Assembly: GCA_016219285.1 (NCBI GenBank)
Contig: JACRNJ010000038.1
Location: 1 to 61,054 of the forward strand
DNA from: Deltaproteobacteria bacterium
Lineage (GTDB): Bacteria > Desulfobacterota > GWC2-55-46 > UBA9637
Reading direction: 5' to 3'
Length of the DNA stretch: 61,054 nt
The translations under genes were made by a program, and so were the position numbers. Shown here piece by piece: positions 1 through 7,710 of this stretch. The notes under the pieces were generated by a model. That model had not been told where the DNA came from. It searched no databases and worked only from the letters and a program-made list of their open reading frames with translations. Numbering within the stretch: the stretch's first letter is position 1; every line of letters begins with the position of its first letter.

Positions 1-114
1 ACTAAGGCTGAACTCAAAAATACGGTTAAACGCGTAATGAGGAGATTGCAGAAAATGCCGCATATTGTTAAAAGTTTCTTCCATGCCCCTTCCTGTGCAT
101 ATGCAATTTTATGA
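1..114 (+). pseudogene. C-terminal tail of a probable transposase
   Basis: Frame 1 is open from the window edge to a TGA at 112-114 and encodes 37 residues rich in Arg and Lys, including VKRVMRRLQKMP and KSFFHAPSCAYA. A basic helix followed by an SFF..P..YA-type ending is what I expect at the C-terminus of IS630-like DDE transposases, but this rests on memory of the family pattern and the catalytic region lies outside the window. It could instead be the end of an unrelated protein. The next gene starts ten bases downstream. Confidence 0.35.
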
Positions 115-123
115 GGCTTTGTC

Positions 124-339
124 ATGTTAGTTCTTAGTAAGCCCGGAAGTTATATGATAGTCTTGAAGACAGAAGATGGTCCTGCTGCCAAAATAAAAAT
201 AGACCTCAGTGGAGGCAAGACACATACCCTGAGGTTTGACCCTGTTTATGGTCCTCGTAAGTTCGGGCGTCCAAAGCATTTCCGTGAAGGGGTTGTAGAT
301 TATGAGGTAAATTTAGATGGTAATGAAATTTCAAAATAG
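124..339 (+). CDS. Small beta-rich protein of unknown function (71 aa)
   Basis: The product is short, without a signal peptide or membrane segment. It has alternating hydrophobic and polar residues typical of a small beta domain: a KPGSY.I.LK strand pair, a DLSGGKTHTLRFD strand, and a conserved-looking block FDPVYGPRKFGRPKHFREG. A second, degenerate copy lies at 1443-1649 and preserves the same FDPVYGP.KFGRPK block, so this is a real protein family rather than a chance frame. The N-terminus may be truncated, because similarity to the second copy starts almost at the ATG. I do not recognise the family and assign no function. The outer-membrane protein gene follows directly. Confidence 0.55.
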   Translation: MLVLSKPGSYMIVLKTEDGPAAKIKIDLSGGKTHTLRFDPVYGPRKFGRPKHFREGVVDYEVNLDGNEISK

Positions 340-355
340 CAATGGAGGTAATAAT

Positions 356-493
356 ATGTGTAAAAGATTAATCCTATTCAATGTATCTGTTGTAATATTT
401 GCCATTTTGTTTCTCGGGTTTTTCCAAAAGGTTGAAGCGCGGCATTTAAAACTCTATGGTATGCAAAGACCTGAGAAGGGGTTACATGGATGA
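356..493 (+). other. Detached signal-peptide reading frame of the outer-membrane protein at 490-1149
   Basis: An ATG at 356, preceded by AATGGAGGTA, opens a 45-codon frame with a positively charged start (MCKRL), a long hydrophobic core (FNVSVVIFAILFLGFF) and a VEAR cleavage-like site, ending in TGA at 491-493. The stop overlaps the ATG at 490 as ATGA. This looks like the secretion signal of the following beta-barrel protein, separated from it by a one-base frameshift. Alternatives are a sequencing error or a translationally coupled leader. Confidence 0.6.
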
Positions 494-1149
494 CATATAT
501 AAATGACTATATCCCATCTTCTTCTGTTCCTACGGCGACAGGAGATGTGGGGAATGTCATGTACCATGAAATTGAAATAGAGACCGGCATTACCGAGCGA
601 TGGTCTCAATCCATCTATTTTGACGGTGATAGCCAATCGGGAAGCCCTGTCGCAAGCGATAATAACTTCAGGGTCAACTTGATAAAGACTGAATTTAATA
701 TCTCTGTCTTTGAAAGCAGGTGGTTTGATTTTCGTCTGAACAATGAATGGGCATTTAAGTCAGGAAATTATACAGACCCTCTTTCACAGGAGAAATATTC
801 GGATAGTACTGAGTTGAGGACAATATTTTCAAAGTCTATAGACTCATTTGCTATTATTATCAGCCCCGGATTTTTCTACAGATATACAAATGACCCCTTG
901 GGACTAACTTATTTCTATGCAAATGCAATTCAGTATGGACTTTCAGATACGGTAACACTCGGATTGGAGTTTCACGGAGATTTAGGGGAAATGAAGACGG
1001 CTTCCGAACAGTCCCATTATATCGTCCCGAATATTGATATTGAACTACATAAAAATGCCCTTTTGAGCATTGGCGCAGGGGTTGGATTAAACGAACAGGC
1101 AGAAAAATATACCTTCAAAAATTCATTGCAGCTCAGTTATCAATGGTGA
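490..1149 (+). CDS. Outer-membrane beta-barrel protein, signal peptide frameshifted off
   Basis: The 219-aa product has no signal peptide of its own, but the upstream frame at 356-493 encodes one. The body alternates aromatic and polar strands (RWFDFRLNNEWAF, GFFYRYTND, GLTYFYANAI, VTLGLEFHGDLG, ALLSIGAGVGLN) and ends in LQLSYQW, a terminal aromatic strand typical of barrels inserted by the BAM complex. It resembles small outer-membrane proteins of unknown substrate that begin after cleavage with a WxxxNDYIPSS-like first strand. Whether it still reaches the membrane depends on the frameshift being real. Function unknown. Confidence 0.6.
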   Translation: MTYINDYIPSSSVPTATGDVGNVMYHEIEIETGITERWSQSIYFDGDSQSGSPVASDNNFRVNLIKTEFNISVFESRWFDFRLNNEWAFKSGNYTDPLSQEKYSDSTELRTIFSKSIDSFAIIISPGFFYRYTNDPLGLTYFYANAIQYGLSDTVTLGLEFHGDLGEMKTASEQSHYIVPNIDIELHKNALLSIGAGVGLNEQAEKYTFKNSLQLSYQW

Positions 1150-1256
1150 GTTTAAAAGAAAGTCTCAAGGATGTGGAAGATGTCGACTCCAAGCTGGACG
1201 AGGAAAGAGAAAGAGGGAAAGGGATTCACTATGTGCTTATGAAGAGGCTGAGGCTT

Positions 1257-1446
1257 AACCCAAAAAATGTAATTGCATTTTTTGACAAACGCAATCTTTG
1301 GCCAAATACTGCGTCAAAGCTGGCTGTCTAAATACTCACATACTTAAAACAGTATGCTCCGTTTTGTCCAACCAGCTTTCCCTTGTCTTTGACTCAAATC
1401 TTGCGTTTGCCCCGAAAAATAAAAACTAAATGCATTTTTCGGCTTA
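1257..1446 (+). repeat. Left copy of a dispersed composite repeat (direct part)
   Basis: This stretch matches 56742-56955 in the same orientation. Both contain AACCCAAAAAATG, CAAACGCAATCTTTGGCC, AAATACTGCGTC, AAATACTCACATAC, TTTTGTCCA, CTTTCCCTTG and CTCAAATCTTGCG. It starts with a hairpin of the CCCAAAAA/TTTTTGGG family. A shorter inverted relative lies at 23574-23700. It covers most of a 62-codon open frame that I do not believe is a gene. Confidence 0.7.
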
Positions 1447-1649
1447 AGCCAGGAAGCTACACCATAGCTTTGAAGTCAGAAGACAGCCGTTCCGCCAAAA
1501 CCAGAAGATAGCTTTCAGGGGGAAAGATATACACTTTGACCTTTGATCCTGTCTATGGGCCTTCGAAATTTGGACGTCCAAAATATTTACGGGAAGGAGT
1601 TATGGATTATACGATATACTTCGAAGAAGGGAAGCATTTAAAGGAATGA
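1443..1649 (+). pseudogene. Degenerate second copy of the small gene at 124-339
   Basis: In one frame this encodes KPGSYTIALKSED, then an in-frame TAG, then LSGGKIYTLTFDPVYGP, KFGRPKYLREGVMDY and a terminal TGA. It aligns along its length with the 71-aa protein at 124-339 (KPGSYMIVLKTED, LSGGKTHTLRFDPVYGP, KFGRPKHFREGVVDY). No start codon is present: the 5' end runs into the composite repeat. It is a duplicated, truncated and nonsense-mutated copy. Confidence 0.7.
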
Positions 1650-1683
1650 TGTTTTTTACACTGTTTTTTAAACAGTTTGATGA

Positions 1684-1720
1684 TGGCTGTTTTTTTGGGC
1701 AAAGCACCAAAAAAACAGCC
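1684..1720. terminator. U-rich hairpin after the small pseudogene
   Basis: Arms GGCTGTTTTTTT and AAAAAAACAGCC flank a short loop. The stem sits 35 bases after the pseudogene stop. It could end transcription of the 0-1.65 kb genes, or be another repeat hairpin. Confidence 0.4.
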
Positions 1721-1754
1721 CCCCAAATACCTTTGGATTTATTTTGGATTTTAT

Positions 1755-1978
1755 TCTGGCCTAAAAATAGACATTGATTTTTGGGGAAACCTGCAAGTTG
1801 CCTGCCAGACAACACACCCCTAAATCCCCTATCGAGAGGGGACTAAAGGGGTGTGTTATTCGCGACGAGCCGTATATTCACCGATACGGTGAGGAGTAAA
1901 AATTGGCCGATAACGAAGTATGGCAGGCAAATCGTAGGTTTGTAAAATAGCGAGTGTTTCAATCGCTATTTTACGGTC
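1755..1978 (+). repeat. Left copy of a dispersed composite repeat (inverted part)
   Basis: Its reverse complement matches 56990-57303. Shared blocks include GATTTTTGGGGAAACCTGCA, CAGACAACACACCCC, AGAGGGGACTAAAGGGGTGT, CGACGAGCCGTAT, ATACGGTGAGGAG and GCCGATAACGAAGTATGGC. An internal palindrome (ACACACCCCTAAATCCCC against GGGGACTAAAGGGGTGTGT) lies near its centre. The right copy carries two extra CCCTTGACA hairpins that are absent here, so the copies differ by small insertions. I see no open frame or transposase in it. Confidence 0.75.
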
Positions 1979-1989
1979 TGTATTTATTC

Positions 1990-2018
1990 TTGACACAGGG
2001 CGTAACTTAGGATAATAA
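1990..2018 (+). promoter_or_regulatory. Candidate sigma-70-type promoter of the cobalamin operon
   Basis: TTGACA at 1990-1995 is followed by GATAAT at 2011-2016 (spacer 15) or TAATAA at 2013-2018 (spacer 17). It lies about 20 bases before the B12 riboswitch, where the operon promoter is expected. Confidence 0.5.
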
Positions 2019-2036
2019 TAAAAGCACAATTTAATA

Positions 2037-2230
2037 CTGTATCAGGGTGACCCTTTAAAGAGGGTATAATAGGGAAGAGGGTGAAAGCCCCTCACGGACC
2101 CGCCACTGTAAACGGAGACGAAATCTGCACCAAGGCCACTGCCCCGATGTTACATCGGGGCGGGAAGGCGTCAGAGAGTAGGATGAACCGTAAGTCAGGA
2201 GACCTGCCAGGATATGCCTCACACAAGTCT
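2037..2230 (+). promoter_or_regulatory. Cobalamin (B12) riboswitch
   Basis: The segment carries the conserved parts of the adenosylcobalamin/cobalamin aptamer in order: GGTGAAAGCCCCTCACGG, the GCCACTGTAA core, a variable GC-rich hairpin (GCCCCGATG/CATCGGGGC), GGGAAGGCG, and the B12 box GATGAACCGTAAGTCAGGAG followed by ACCTGCC. Upstream is a promoter and downstream a terminator hairpin that abuts the ribosome binding site of the cbiX-cbiC gene. High cobalamin should therefore stop transcription of the whole cobalt/corrin operon. The aptamer is clear; its exact ends are approximate. Confidence 0.95.
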
Positions 2231-2240
2231 TCGATGGTAA

Positions 2241-2320
2241 ACCCTTGACAAATTATCTGTTTTGCTAATGCAAAACACTAAATCTGCTTTGTTAGACAAA
2301 GCAAATAATTTGTCAAGGGT
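2241..2320. repeat. Branched hairpin between riboswitch aptamer and terminator
   Basis: ACCCTTGACAAATTAT at 2241-2256 pairs perfectly with ATAATTTGTCAAGGGT at 2305-2320. Inside lie two smaller hairpins, GTTTTGC/GCAAAAC (about 2259-2276) and TGCTTTG/CAAAGCA (about 2285-2303), giving a three-way junction. The outer arms belong to the CCCTTGACA/TGTCAAGG hairpin family also seen at 24234, 57202 and 57232. It may be an inserted repeat lengthening the expression platform, or part of the switch. Confidence 0.6.
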
Positions 2321-2351
2321 AAAGAAGGTGAGGGTTAATGACGTTTATGTT

Positions 2352-2392
2352 AATCCCCGGTCTTTCACAAGTTGAAGGCCGGGGATTTTTAT
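2352..2392 (+). terminator. Rho-independent terminator of the B12 riboswitch
   Basis: AATCCCCGG pairs with CCGGGGATT around a loop and is followed by a T-rich run (TTTTTATTT). The stem ends two or three bases before the GGAAGGAG ribosome binding site of cbiX-cbiC, so termination here would silence the operon. Confidence 0.8.
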
Positions 2393-2407
2393 TTGGAAGG
2401 AGTTTTT

Positions 2408-3475
2408 ATGACGGCAGTTCTCGTTTTAGGCCATGGCAGTCCTGTGTCAAAGGCGAACAATACACTGCTTGAGATTGCGCGGGCTGTCAAGATAAAGGGC
2501 GGTTATGATATTGTCCAGCCGGCCTTTTTGCAGTTTGAGCATCCTGATTTTCATGAGGCAGTGGATATTTTAGTAAAGCAGGGAGCTATGAAGATAATTG
2601 TTCACCCGTATTTTCTTTACATGGGCTCTCATGTCACAAAAGACCTTCCGTTTGAGATAGAGACGGCAAAGAAGAAATACCCCAATCTGGAAATTTTTCT
2701 TGCGCCGCATCTTGGCTATCATGAAAAGTTGGTGGATGTGGCGGTGGAGAGGATTGAACAAGTCAGAAGTCAGAAGATAGAAGTCAAAATCTCACAGGTT
2801 TTTCCCGCATCTCACATCTCACATCTCACATCGCACATCGCAAACCAGCATCCCATTGAGGCTGAGAGTTTCCGCCTGATAGGCGAACAGATTGATGAAT
2901 CAAGATTTGATGCGACTAAACTGCCTATTGTTAAACGTCTCATCCATACCACTGCGGATTTTGAATATGCCGATTTGGTCAGGTTTGGCAATAATGCAAT
3001 TGAGGCAGGCATAGATGCAATTTTAAAAGGCACCGATATAATTACAGATGTGAGGATGATAGAGGCTGGAATAAGCAAGGAAAGGCTGAATAAGTTTGGC
3101 GGCAATATAAGATGTTTTGTTTCAGATGAAGATGTAATTGAGCAAGCAAAAAAATATAACATAACCAGGACTTCTGCGGCCATGCGAAAGGCCGCAGGCT
3201 TTATGGACGGCAGTATTGTTGCCATAGGCAATGCGCCTACTGCGCTTCTGGAACTCATAAAGATGATTAAAGAAGAGAAGGTAAGACCGTGTCTTGTTAT
3301 CGGCGTGCCAGTAGGTTTTGTTGACGCGGAGCAGTCAAAGGAAGAACTGATGAAACTGGCTCTCCCCTATATCTCTATCAAAGGCAAAAAAGGCGGCAGC
3401 ACTGTGGCTGTGGCTATTGTGAATGCGCTTCTGATGATAACAGAAGCTAATTTGCAAGTTACAAGTTGCAAGTAA
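2408..3475 (+). CDS. cbiXC: Sirohydrochlorin cobaltochelatase / cobalt-precorrin-8 methylmutase fusion
   Basis: Residues 1-120 are a short CbiX: GHGSP with His9 and HPYFLYMGSH with His75 are the two metal-handling histidines of the small class II chelatases, which insert Co2+ into sirohydrochlorin. Residues from about 145 are CbiC (HPIEAESFRLIGEQ, the catalytic IHTTADFEYA, GTDIITDVRMIEAGI, GVPVGFVDAEQSKE), which moves a methyl from C11 to C12 late in the pathway. So the fusion joins an early and a late step. The linker (about 119-144) is encoded by 7-bp repeats. I chose the ATG at 2408, which has GGAAGGAG upstream; a longer frame from TTG at 2372 would read through the terminator stem. First gene under the B12 riboswitch. 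Confidence 0.93.
   Translation: MTAVLVLGHGSPVSKANNTLLEIARAVKIKGGYDIVQPAFLQFEHPDFHEAVDILVKQGAMKIIVHPYFLYMGSHVTKDLPFEIETAKKKYPNLEIFLAPHLGYHEKLVDVAVERIEQVRSQKIEVKISQVFPASHISHLTSHIANQHPIEAESFRLIGEQIDESRFDATKLPIVKRLIHTTADFEYADLVRFGNNAIEAGIDAILKGTDIITDVRMIEAGISKERLNKFGGNIRCFVSDEDVIEQAKKYNITRTSAAMRKAAGFMDGSIVAIGNAPTALLELIKMIKEEKVRPCLVIGVPVGFVDAEQSKEELMKLALPYISIKGKKGGSTVAVAIVNALLMITEANLQVTSCK
2761..2843 (+). repeat. Heptad repeats encoding the CbiX-CbiC linker
   Basis: The stretch begins AGTCAGAAGTCAGAAG and continues with repeats of the 7-mer TCACATC (five or so, degenerate). It is in frame and translates to a low-complexity segment (EVKISQVFPASHISH) between the two enzyme domains. Confidence 0.75.
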
Positions 3476-3509
3476 AAACTTAAAACTTGAATCTTGTATC
3501 TTGCAACTA
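3450..3509. repeat. Inverted heptad repeats at the cbiXC stop codon
   Basis: The left arm TTGCAAGTTACAAGTTGCA and the right arm (ACTTGAATCTTGTATCTTGC and onward) are degenerate 7-bp repeats that are largely complementary, forming a hairpin. The cbiXC stop (3473-3475) falls inside it, so the last residues (NLQVTSCK) are repeat-encoded. Confidence 0.65.
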
Positions 3510-3520
3510 TTATTTAAACT

Positions 3521-4498
3521 ATGCACATCCCTGATGGATACTTAAGCCCAAAGACATGCGGTGTATTATATGCGGCAATGGCGCCGATCTGGTATCTGGC
3601 AGCCAGAAAGGTTCAAAAGATTTTACAGGCAAAACAGATACCGCTTCTTGCCCTCGGCGCTGCATTTACCTTTGTCATTATGATGTTAAACATCCCTATC
3701 CCAGGCGGCTCTACAGGCCACATGGTGGGCGGTGTTGTGGTTGCATCAGTGCTGGGGCCGTGGGCGGCGGTTATATCACTGTCTCTGGCGCTCACGATTC
3801 AAGCGCTTTTATTTGGCGATGGAGGCATTACAACACTTGGTGCTAATTGTTTTAATCTTGCCTTTATTATGCCGTTTACCGGGTATTATACATATCTCGT
3901 TCTATCTGCCGGTGATGCCAGCCAGAAAAGAAGATGGATTGCCTTATTTGTTGCGGGCTATATTGCAATGAACATGGCTGCGCTAACTACTGCAATTCAA
4001 CTTGGTATACAGCCTTATATAGCTCATTTGCCTGACGGAAGGCCGTTATATTTTCCATACCAGCTATCAGTTACTATACCTGCTATGGGTATGAGTCATA
4101 TTTTATTCTTCGGATTTATTGAGGCAATTGGTACTGCGATGGTTGTTTCCTATATATTGAAAATAAATAAGGCAATACTGTATAAGCCAGAAACTAACCC
4201 TTTAAGACCTCTCTGGATAGGGTTGGGCATACTAATAATATTTACCCCAGTGGGGCTTCTTGCGCATGGGTCTCCATGGGGCGAATGGGCATCAGAAGAA
4301 TTAATTACACTCATAGGATATGTGCCTGAAGGTATTCAAAGGCTAAAGGGGCTCTGGACCAGCATTATGCCTGATTATAATCTCCCTGGTTTTGATACCC
4401 CCCGGCAATCGGCCTTTGGTTATATTATTTCCGCTGCCATAGGGAGCGGTCTCATTATATTGATAATATATTTGGCAGGTAAAATGTGGAAAAGGTAA
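3521..4498 (+). CDS. cbiM: Energy-coupling factor cobalt transporter, substrate component CbiM (with C-terminal PDGLE/CbiN-like region)
   Basis: The protein starts MHIPDGYLS; the N-terminal Met-His of MHIPDG proteins coordinates the metal in the CbiM/NikM family. Several hydrophobic helices follow, with the conserved PGGSTGHMVGG and GDGGITTLGANCFNLA segments that line the Co2+ site. Residues about 280-325 (PDYNLPGFDTP, then a final helix and GKMWKR) resemble the CbiN/PDGLE extension that replaces a separate CbiN. With the next two genes (cbiQ, cbiO) it forms an ECF-type Co2+ importer in the inner membrane. 325 aa is normal for a CbiM carrying this extension. Confidence 0.9.
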   Translation: MHIPDGYLSPKTCGVLYAAMAPIWYLAARKVQKILQAKQIPLLALGAAFTFVIMMLNIPIPGGSTGHMVGGVVVASVLGPWAAVISLSLALTIQALLFGDGGITTLGANCFNLAFIMPFTGYYTYLVLSAGDASQKRRWIALFVAGYIAMNMAALTTAIQLGIQPYIAHLPDGRPLYFPYQLSVTIPAMGMSHILFFGFIEAIGTAMVVSYILKINKAILYKPETNPLRPLWIGLGILIIFTPVGLLAHGSPWGEWASEELITLIGYVPEGIQRLKGLWTSIMPDYNLPGFDTPRQSAFGYIISAAIGSGLIILIIYLAGKMWKR

Positions 4499-4566
4499 AC
4501 CCCGTTAGAAGGTTCAAAGAATGCATTTCTCCGGAAGGAAATTATGGGACTTTCTAACGGGGTAAA
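4498..4566. repeat. Inverted repeat spanning the cbiQ start
   Basis: ACCCCGTTAGAA at the left pairs with TTCTAACGGGGT at the right. The right arm encodes the first residues of CbiQ (MGLSNGV), so a hairpin element forms this gene's start region. Confidence 0.55.
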
Positions 4567-5446
4567 TATCCCGGAGTGGCTTAAAAAAACAGGGGAAGAT
4601 TTTTGCCCATCCTGTGCTATTGGCGGGGGGAAGGGTTTTATTGAAAAAAACATAGAGGCCATTGCCTCTTTTATAAAAGATGTTTTAGAGCCGGATGGCT
4701 TTGCAGATAAAAACGGCCTATTACAGCAAATTGACCCAAGGGCAAGACTTTTAGGCGTACTGTTATTCATGGTTGCAGCAACTCTTCTTAAGAACGCATT
4801 ATCAATTGTATTGCTTCTATCACTTGTGGTTTTTATAGCTCTTGCTTCGAGGGTTAATATAATGGTTTTATTGAAGAGGGTGCTGCCGGCGCTCATCTTT
4901 ACACTCATTCTCATTTTACCCACTGTATTTAATTTTGTAACCCCCGGTACTTCTGTTGTAACAATATATAAAGGGGAAACCTTTTATTTGTATATATCAA
5001 AACAAGGATTAGAAGGAATGGCAGTATTTTTATTGAGGGTATTGGCCATGGTTTCATTGTTGACTCTCTTTTTGCTTACCACAGGTTATCCGAATGTCTT
5101 CAGGGCGCTGCAAAGTTTTCCAATCCCCAAAATCTTTGTTATCGCCCTTTCCATGACATTCAGATATGTCATGGTTCTGATAAAAATTGCGGAAGACAGC
5201 CATTTTGCAAAAAAGGCAAGGACTATAAAACCGGTAACATTAAAACAAAGCCGCGACTGGCTGGCCTCAAGGATATGGCTTATCATGGAGCGGTCTATGG
5301 AGAGGGCAGAAGATGTTTACCTTGCCATGACAGCGCGGGGATTTGACGGCGACGTAAAGACCATGACCGTGTTTGAAATGAAAGGGATAGATTACGCGTG
5401 GATGGGGGTTTCAATATTTATATTTTTGTTATCGGCGCAATTGTAG
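4544..5446 (+). CDS. cbiQ: ECF cobalt transporter transmembrane component CbiQ
   Basis: After an unusual cytoplasmic N-terminus of about 60 residues containing CPSCAIGGG, the protein has the usual set of membrane helices and the cytoplasmic coupling region of EcfT/CbiQ proteins: FRYVMVLIKIAEDSHFAKKART and later RAEDVYLAMTARGFDG, the AMxARG coupling helix that contacts the ATPase. It scaffolds CbiM and CbiO. The N-terminal extension with two cysteines is longer than in most CbiQ proteins, and its first residues come from an inverted repeat. The gene ends in a last helix (IFLLSAQL) followed by a heptad-type inverted repeat before cbiO. Confidence 0.9.
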   Translation: MGLSNGVNIPEWLKKTGEDFCPSCAIGGGKGFIEKNIEAIASFIKDVLEPDGFADKNGLLQQIDPRARLLGVLLFMVAATLLKNALSIVLLLSLVVFIALASRVNIMVLLKRVLPALIFTLILILPTVFNFVTPGTSVVTIYKGETFYLYISKQGLEGMAVFLLRVLAMVSLLTLFLLTTGYPNVFRALQSFPIPKIFVIALSMTFRYVMVLIKIAEDSHFAKKARTIKPVTLKQSRDWLASRIWLIMERSMERAEDVYLAMTARGFDGDVKTMTVFEMKGIDYAWMGVSIFIFLLSAQL

Positions 5447-5515
5447 GCAAGAGGTTGAGGCCAAGGATAAGGTTGAAAAATTCCACCTTCTTAACCTCAG
5501 CCTTAACCTGTCTTT
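5447..5515. repeat. Degenerate inverted repeat between cbiQ and cbiO
   Basis: GGCAAGAGGTTGAGGCCAAG and TAAGGTTGAA on the left are roughly complementary to TTCTTAACCTCAGCCTTAAC on the right. It has the same style as the other 7-bp repeat hairpins of this window. Confidence 0.5.
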
Positions 5516-5520
5516 AGTTT

Positions 5521-6333
5521 ATGCCCGAGCCCATATTCAATATAGAACGTGTCTGTTATCGTTATGGCGGCAAATATATCGGCCTTAAAGATATAACCAT
5601 GCAGGTTCATAGCGGTGAAAGTCTGGCCATTCTGGGTGCCAACGGAAGCGGTAAGTCAACGTTGTTAAAGATTATGGCCGGCCTTGCGTTTCCAGAGGAC
5701 GGCTCAATAAACGCTTTAGGTAAACCTTTGACCCAAGATATATTGAGCGGAGAATTTGCCGGATTTTTCAGAAGCAAAGTAGGCTTTATATTTCAGGAGC
5801 CGGATGTTCAGATATTTTGCCCGACAGTGTGGGATGAGATTGCATTCGGCCCGCTGCAATTGGGCATAGAAAAGTCCGAAGTCCGACAGCGGGTTGATGA
5901 TACTCTGGACATGCTTGGTATCAAGGCATTAAAGGACAGGCAGCCGCATCATTTAAGCGGCGGAGAAAAAAAGAAGGTTGCAATTGGCTCTGTTCTTTCT
6001 CTGAATCCGGACATACTTCTTCTGGATGAACCTACAAACGGCCTTGATCCAAGGACGCAGGTCTGGCTTTTTGAGCTTTTAGAGGGGTTAAGGAAATTCA
6101 AAAAGACTATAATTATGGCGACCCATGATTTAAGCATCGTAGAAGATATTGCCGATAGGGTGATTGTGCTTAGCGAGAATCACACCATCGTGGCGGACAG
6201 CAAACCTGCTGAAGTTCTGCGGGATAAGGATATGCTGCTCAAGGTAAACATAATCCATGAGCATACCCACAGGCATGGAGATGTTGTACACATCCACAGC
6301 CACGGGCCTTTTGCACGGCATGATGAACATTAA
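5521..6333 (+). CDS. cbiO: ECF cobalt transporter ATPase CbiO with histidine-rich tail
   Basis: A complete ABC ATPase: Walker A GANGSGKST (39-47), Q-loop FQEPDVQIF (about 91-99), signature LSGGEKKK (145-152), Walker B ILLLDEPTNGLD (165-176) and switch histidine ATHDL. It powers Co2+ uptake by CbiMQ. The last ~25 residues (HEHTHRHGDVVHIHSHGP, then HDEH) contain nine histidines. Such tails are typical of metal-handling proteins and may buffer or sense Co2+ at the cytoplasmic face; this is inference. Inside the riboswitch operon, between cbiQ and a porin. Confidence 0.93.
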   Translation: MPEPIFNIERVCYRYGGKYIGLKDITMQVHSGESLAILGANGSGKSTLLKIMAGLAFPEDGSINALGKPLTQDILSGEFAGFFRSKVGFIFQEPDVQIFCPTVWDEIAFGPLQLGIEKSEVRQRVDDTLDMLGIKALKDRQPHHLSGGEKKKVAIGSVLSLNPDILLLDEPTNGLDPRTQVWLFELLEGLRKFKKTIIMATHDLSIVEDIADRVIVLSENHTIVADSKPAEVLRDKDMLLKVNIIHEHTHRHGDVVHIHSHGPFARHDEH

Positions 6334-6398
6334 AGGGCTTGACATTATTTTATAAAAGTATAATCATTTTCAAAATTTTAAGGTAAGGGGGTTGACGT

Positions 6399-7685
6399 AT
6401 GAAAAGACTTGTTTTTATGCTCATGGCTGGTTTATTTATATTTTTAAACCAGGCTATCGGGGCAGAGAAAAAAACAACATACGGCAGTGAACTGGAAGAA
6501 CTCAAAAAAAGAGTTGAAGACCTTGAGAAGAGGATGAAAGACACAGAGGTGGTTGACGAACTGGGGCATAGATTCCATCCGATTCATAGCATTTATGGTT
6601 TAAAGATAGGTGGTGGACTCACCATAACAGCTCAAGGGGTGGATTATAGGAATAATAGAAGCGCCGGTGCAATATCAGCAGATATTGCATTGGAATCCCC
6701 TGTTGGAAAAGATGGCAGGGCAATAGCTGTTTTGGATTTCCAAAGAGGACCGGGACTGCAGAATCTGCCTGCATTGCTTACTTCACCCAACGGCAATACC
6801 ACCGGTACTAACGCTGATATTGAATCATTTAGTAATAATACCAGCCATCTCCATATTACCCAGTTTTATTATGAGCACAATGTTGCTTCAAACCTTGTCG
6901 CTTCCATAGGCCAGCTTGATATTACAGGTTATTTTGACGCTAATGAATTTGCTAATAATGAAAGGACGCAGTTTTTCGCCAATCTGTTTGTGAATAATCC
7001 TACCATTGAATTCGGTGGTTCAGCGGATTTCTATAGCCCTGGTATAAGATTGACTTACGGGCCTTTTGAGGCTATGGATATAACAGCGGGTGTATTTGAA
7101 GGCAATGGCGACTACACAGATATGTTTGATAAACCCTTCTATATGGCTGAGATAAATTTCAAACTTATGCCTGCAGACAGTGAAGGAAACTACAGGATTT
7201 ATTACTGGGGCAGACATGGTCGCGATTATTTAACAAATACTGCGAATCCCGATGACACCACTCTTCTCAATGCGGGAAATAGCGGGGTAGGTTTAAGCAT
7301 AGACCAAGTCATCACAAGTGGAGCGGGCGTATGGTTGAGGGCAGGTGTTCAGAGCGAAAAGGTGGCGCAGTTTGACCGGCACATAAGCGGCGGCGTAAAT
7401 ATTAACGGTAAAGCATTCAACAGGCCAAACGATGTAATAGGGATTGGTTACGGTGCGACTTTTATAGGCAAGGATTATAAGGATTACCAAAAGAGATCTT
7501 CCGCCAACTTTGAGCCTGGAATAGAGCATTATATGGAGCTTTATTACAATATGGCAGTTAGCGATGCAGCGCAGTCCGCAGGGTTTCATATTTCTCCCGG
7601 TATACAATATGTAACGAATCCGGGAGGCAATGCCAATGCAAGCAAGTTATTTATATACGGCCTAAGGCTTCAGACATTTTTTTAG
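6399..7685 (+). CDS. OprB-like outer-membrane porin in the cobalt operon
   Basis: A signal peptide (MKRLVFMLMAGLFIFLNQAIGA) is followed by a short coiled coil (ELEELKKRVEDLEKRM) and then a large beta-barrel with a terminal aromatic strand (YGLRLQTFF). The barrel resembles the OprB carbohydrate-selective porin fold (AGVFEGNGDYTDMFDKPFY, GAGVWLRAGVQSE). The coiled coil could anchor to or measure the periplasm. Its place between the CbiMQO importer and CbtB suggests a route for Co2+ or a cobalt complex through the outer membrane, but the substrate is not visible in the sequence. Ribosome binding site AAGGGGG precedes the ATG. Confidence 0.75.
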   Translation: MKRLVFMLMAGLFIFLNQAIGAEKKTTYGSELEELKKRVEDLEKRMKDTEVVDELGHRFHPIHSIYGLKIGGGLTITAQGVDYRNNRSAGAISADIALESPVGKDGRAIAVLDFQRGPGLQNLPALLTSPNGNTTGTNADIESFSNNTSHLHITQFYYEHNVASNLVASIGQLDITGYFDANEFANNERTQFFANLFVNNPTIEFGGSADFYSPGIRLTYGPFEAMDITAGVFEGNGDYTDMFDKPFYMAEINFKLMPADSEGNYRIYYWGRHGRDYLTNTANPDDTTLLNAGNSGVGLSIDQVITSGAGVWLRAGVQSEKVAQFDRHISGGVNINGKAFNRPNDVIGIGYGATFIGKDYKDYQKRSSANFEPGIEHYMELYYNMAVSDAAQSAGFHISPGIQYVTNPGGNANASKLFIYGLRLQTFF

Positions 7686-7710
7686 TAAAAAAACGAAAGG
7701 AGGTTAAACT

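Noticed and set aside
1143-1331. 62-codon open frame after the outer-membrane protein
   Set aside because: Its second half is translated composite repeat, also present at 56742 without this frame, and its first half matches nothing I know.
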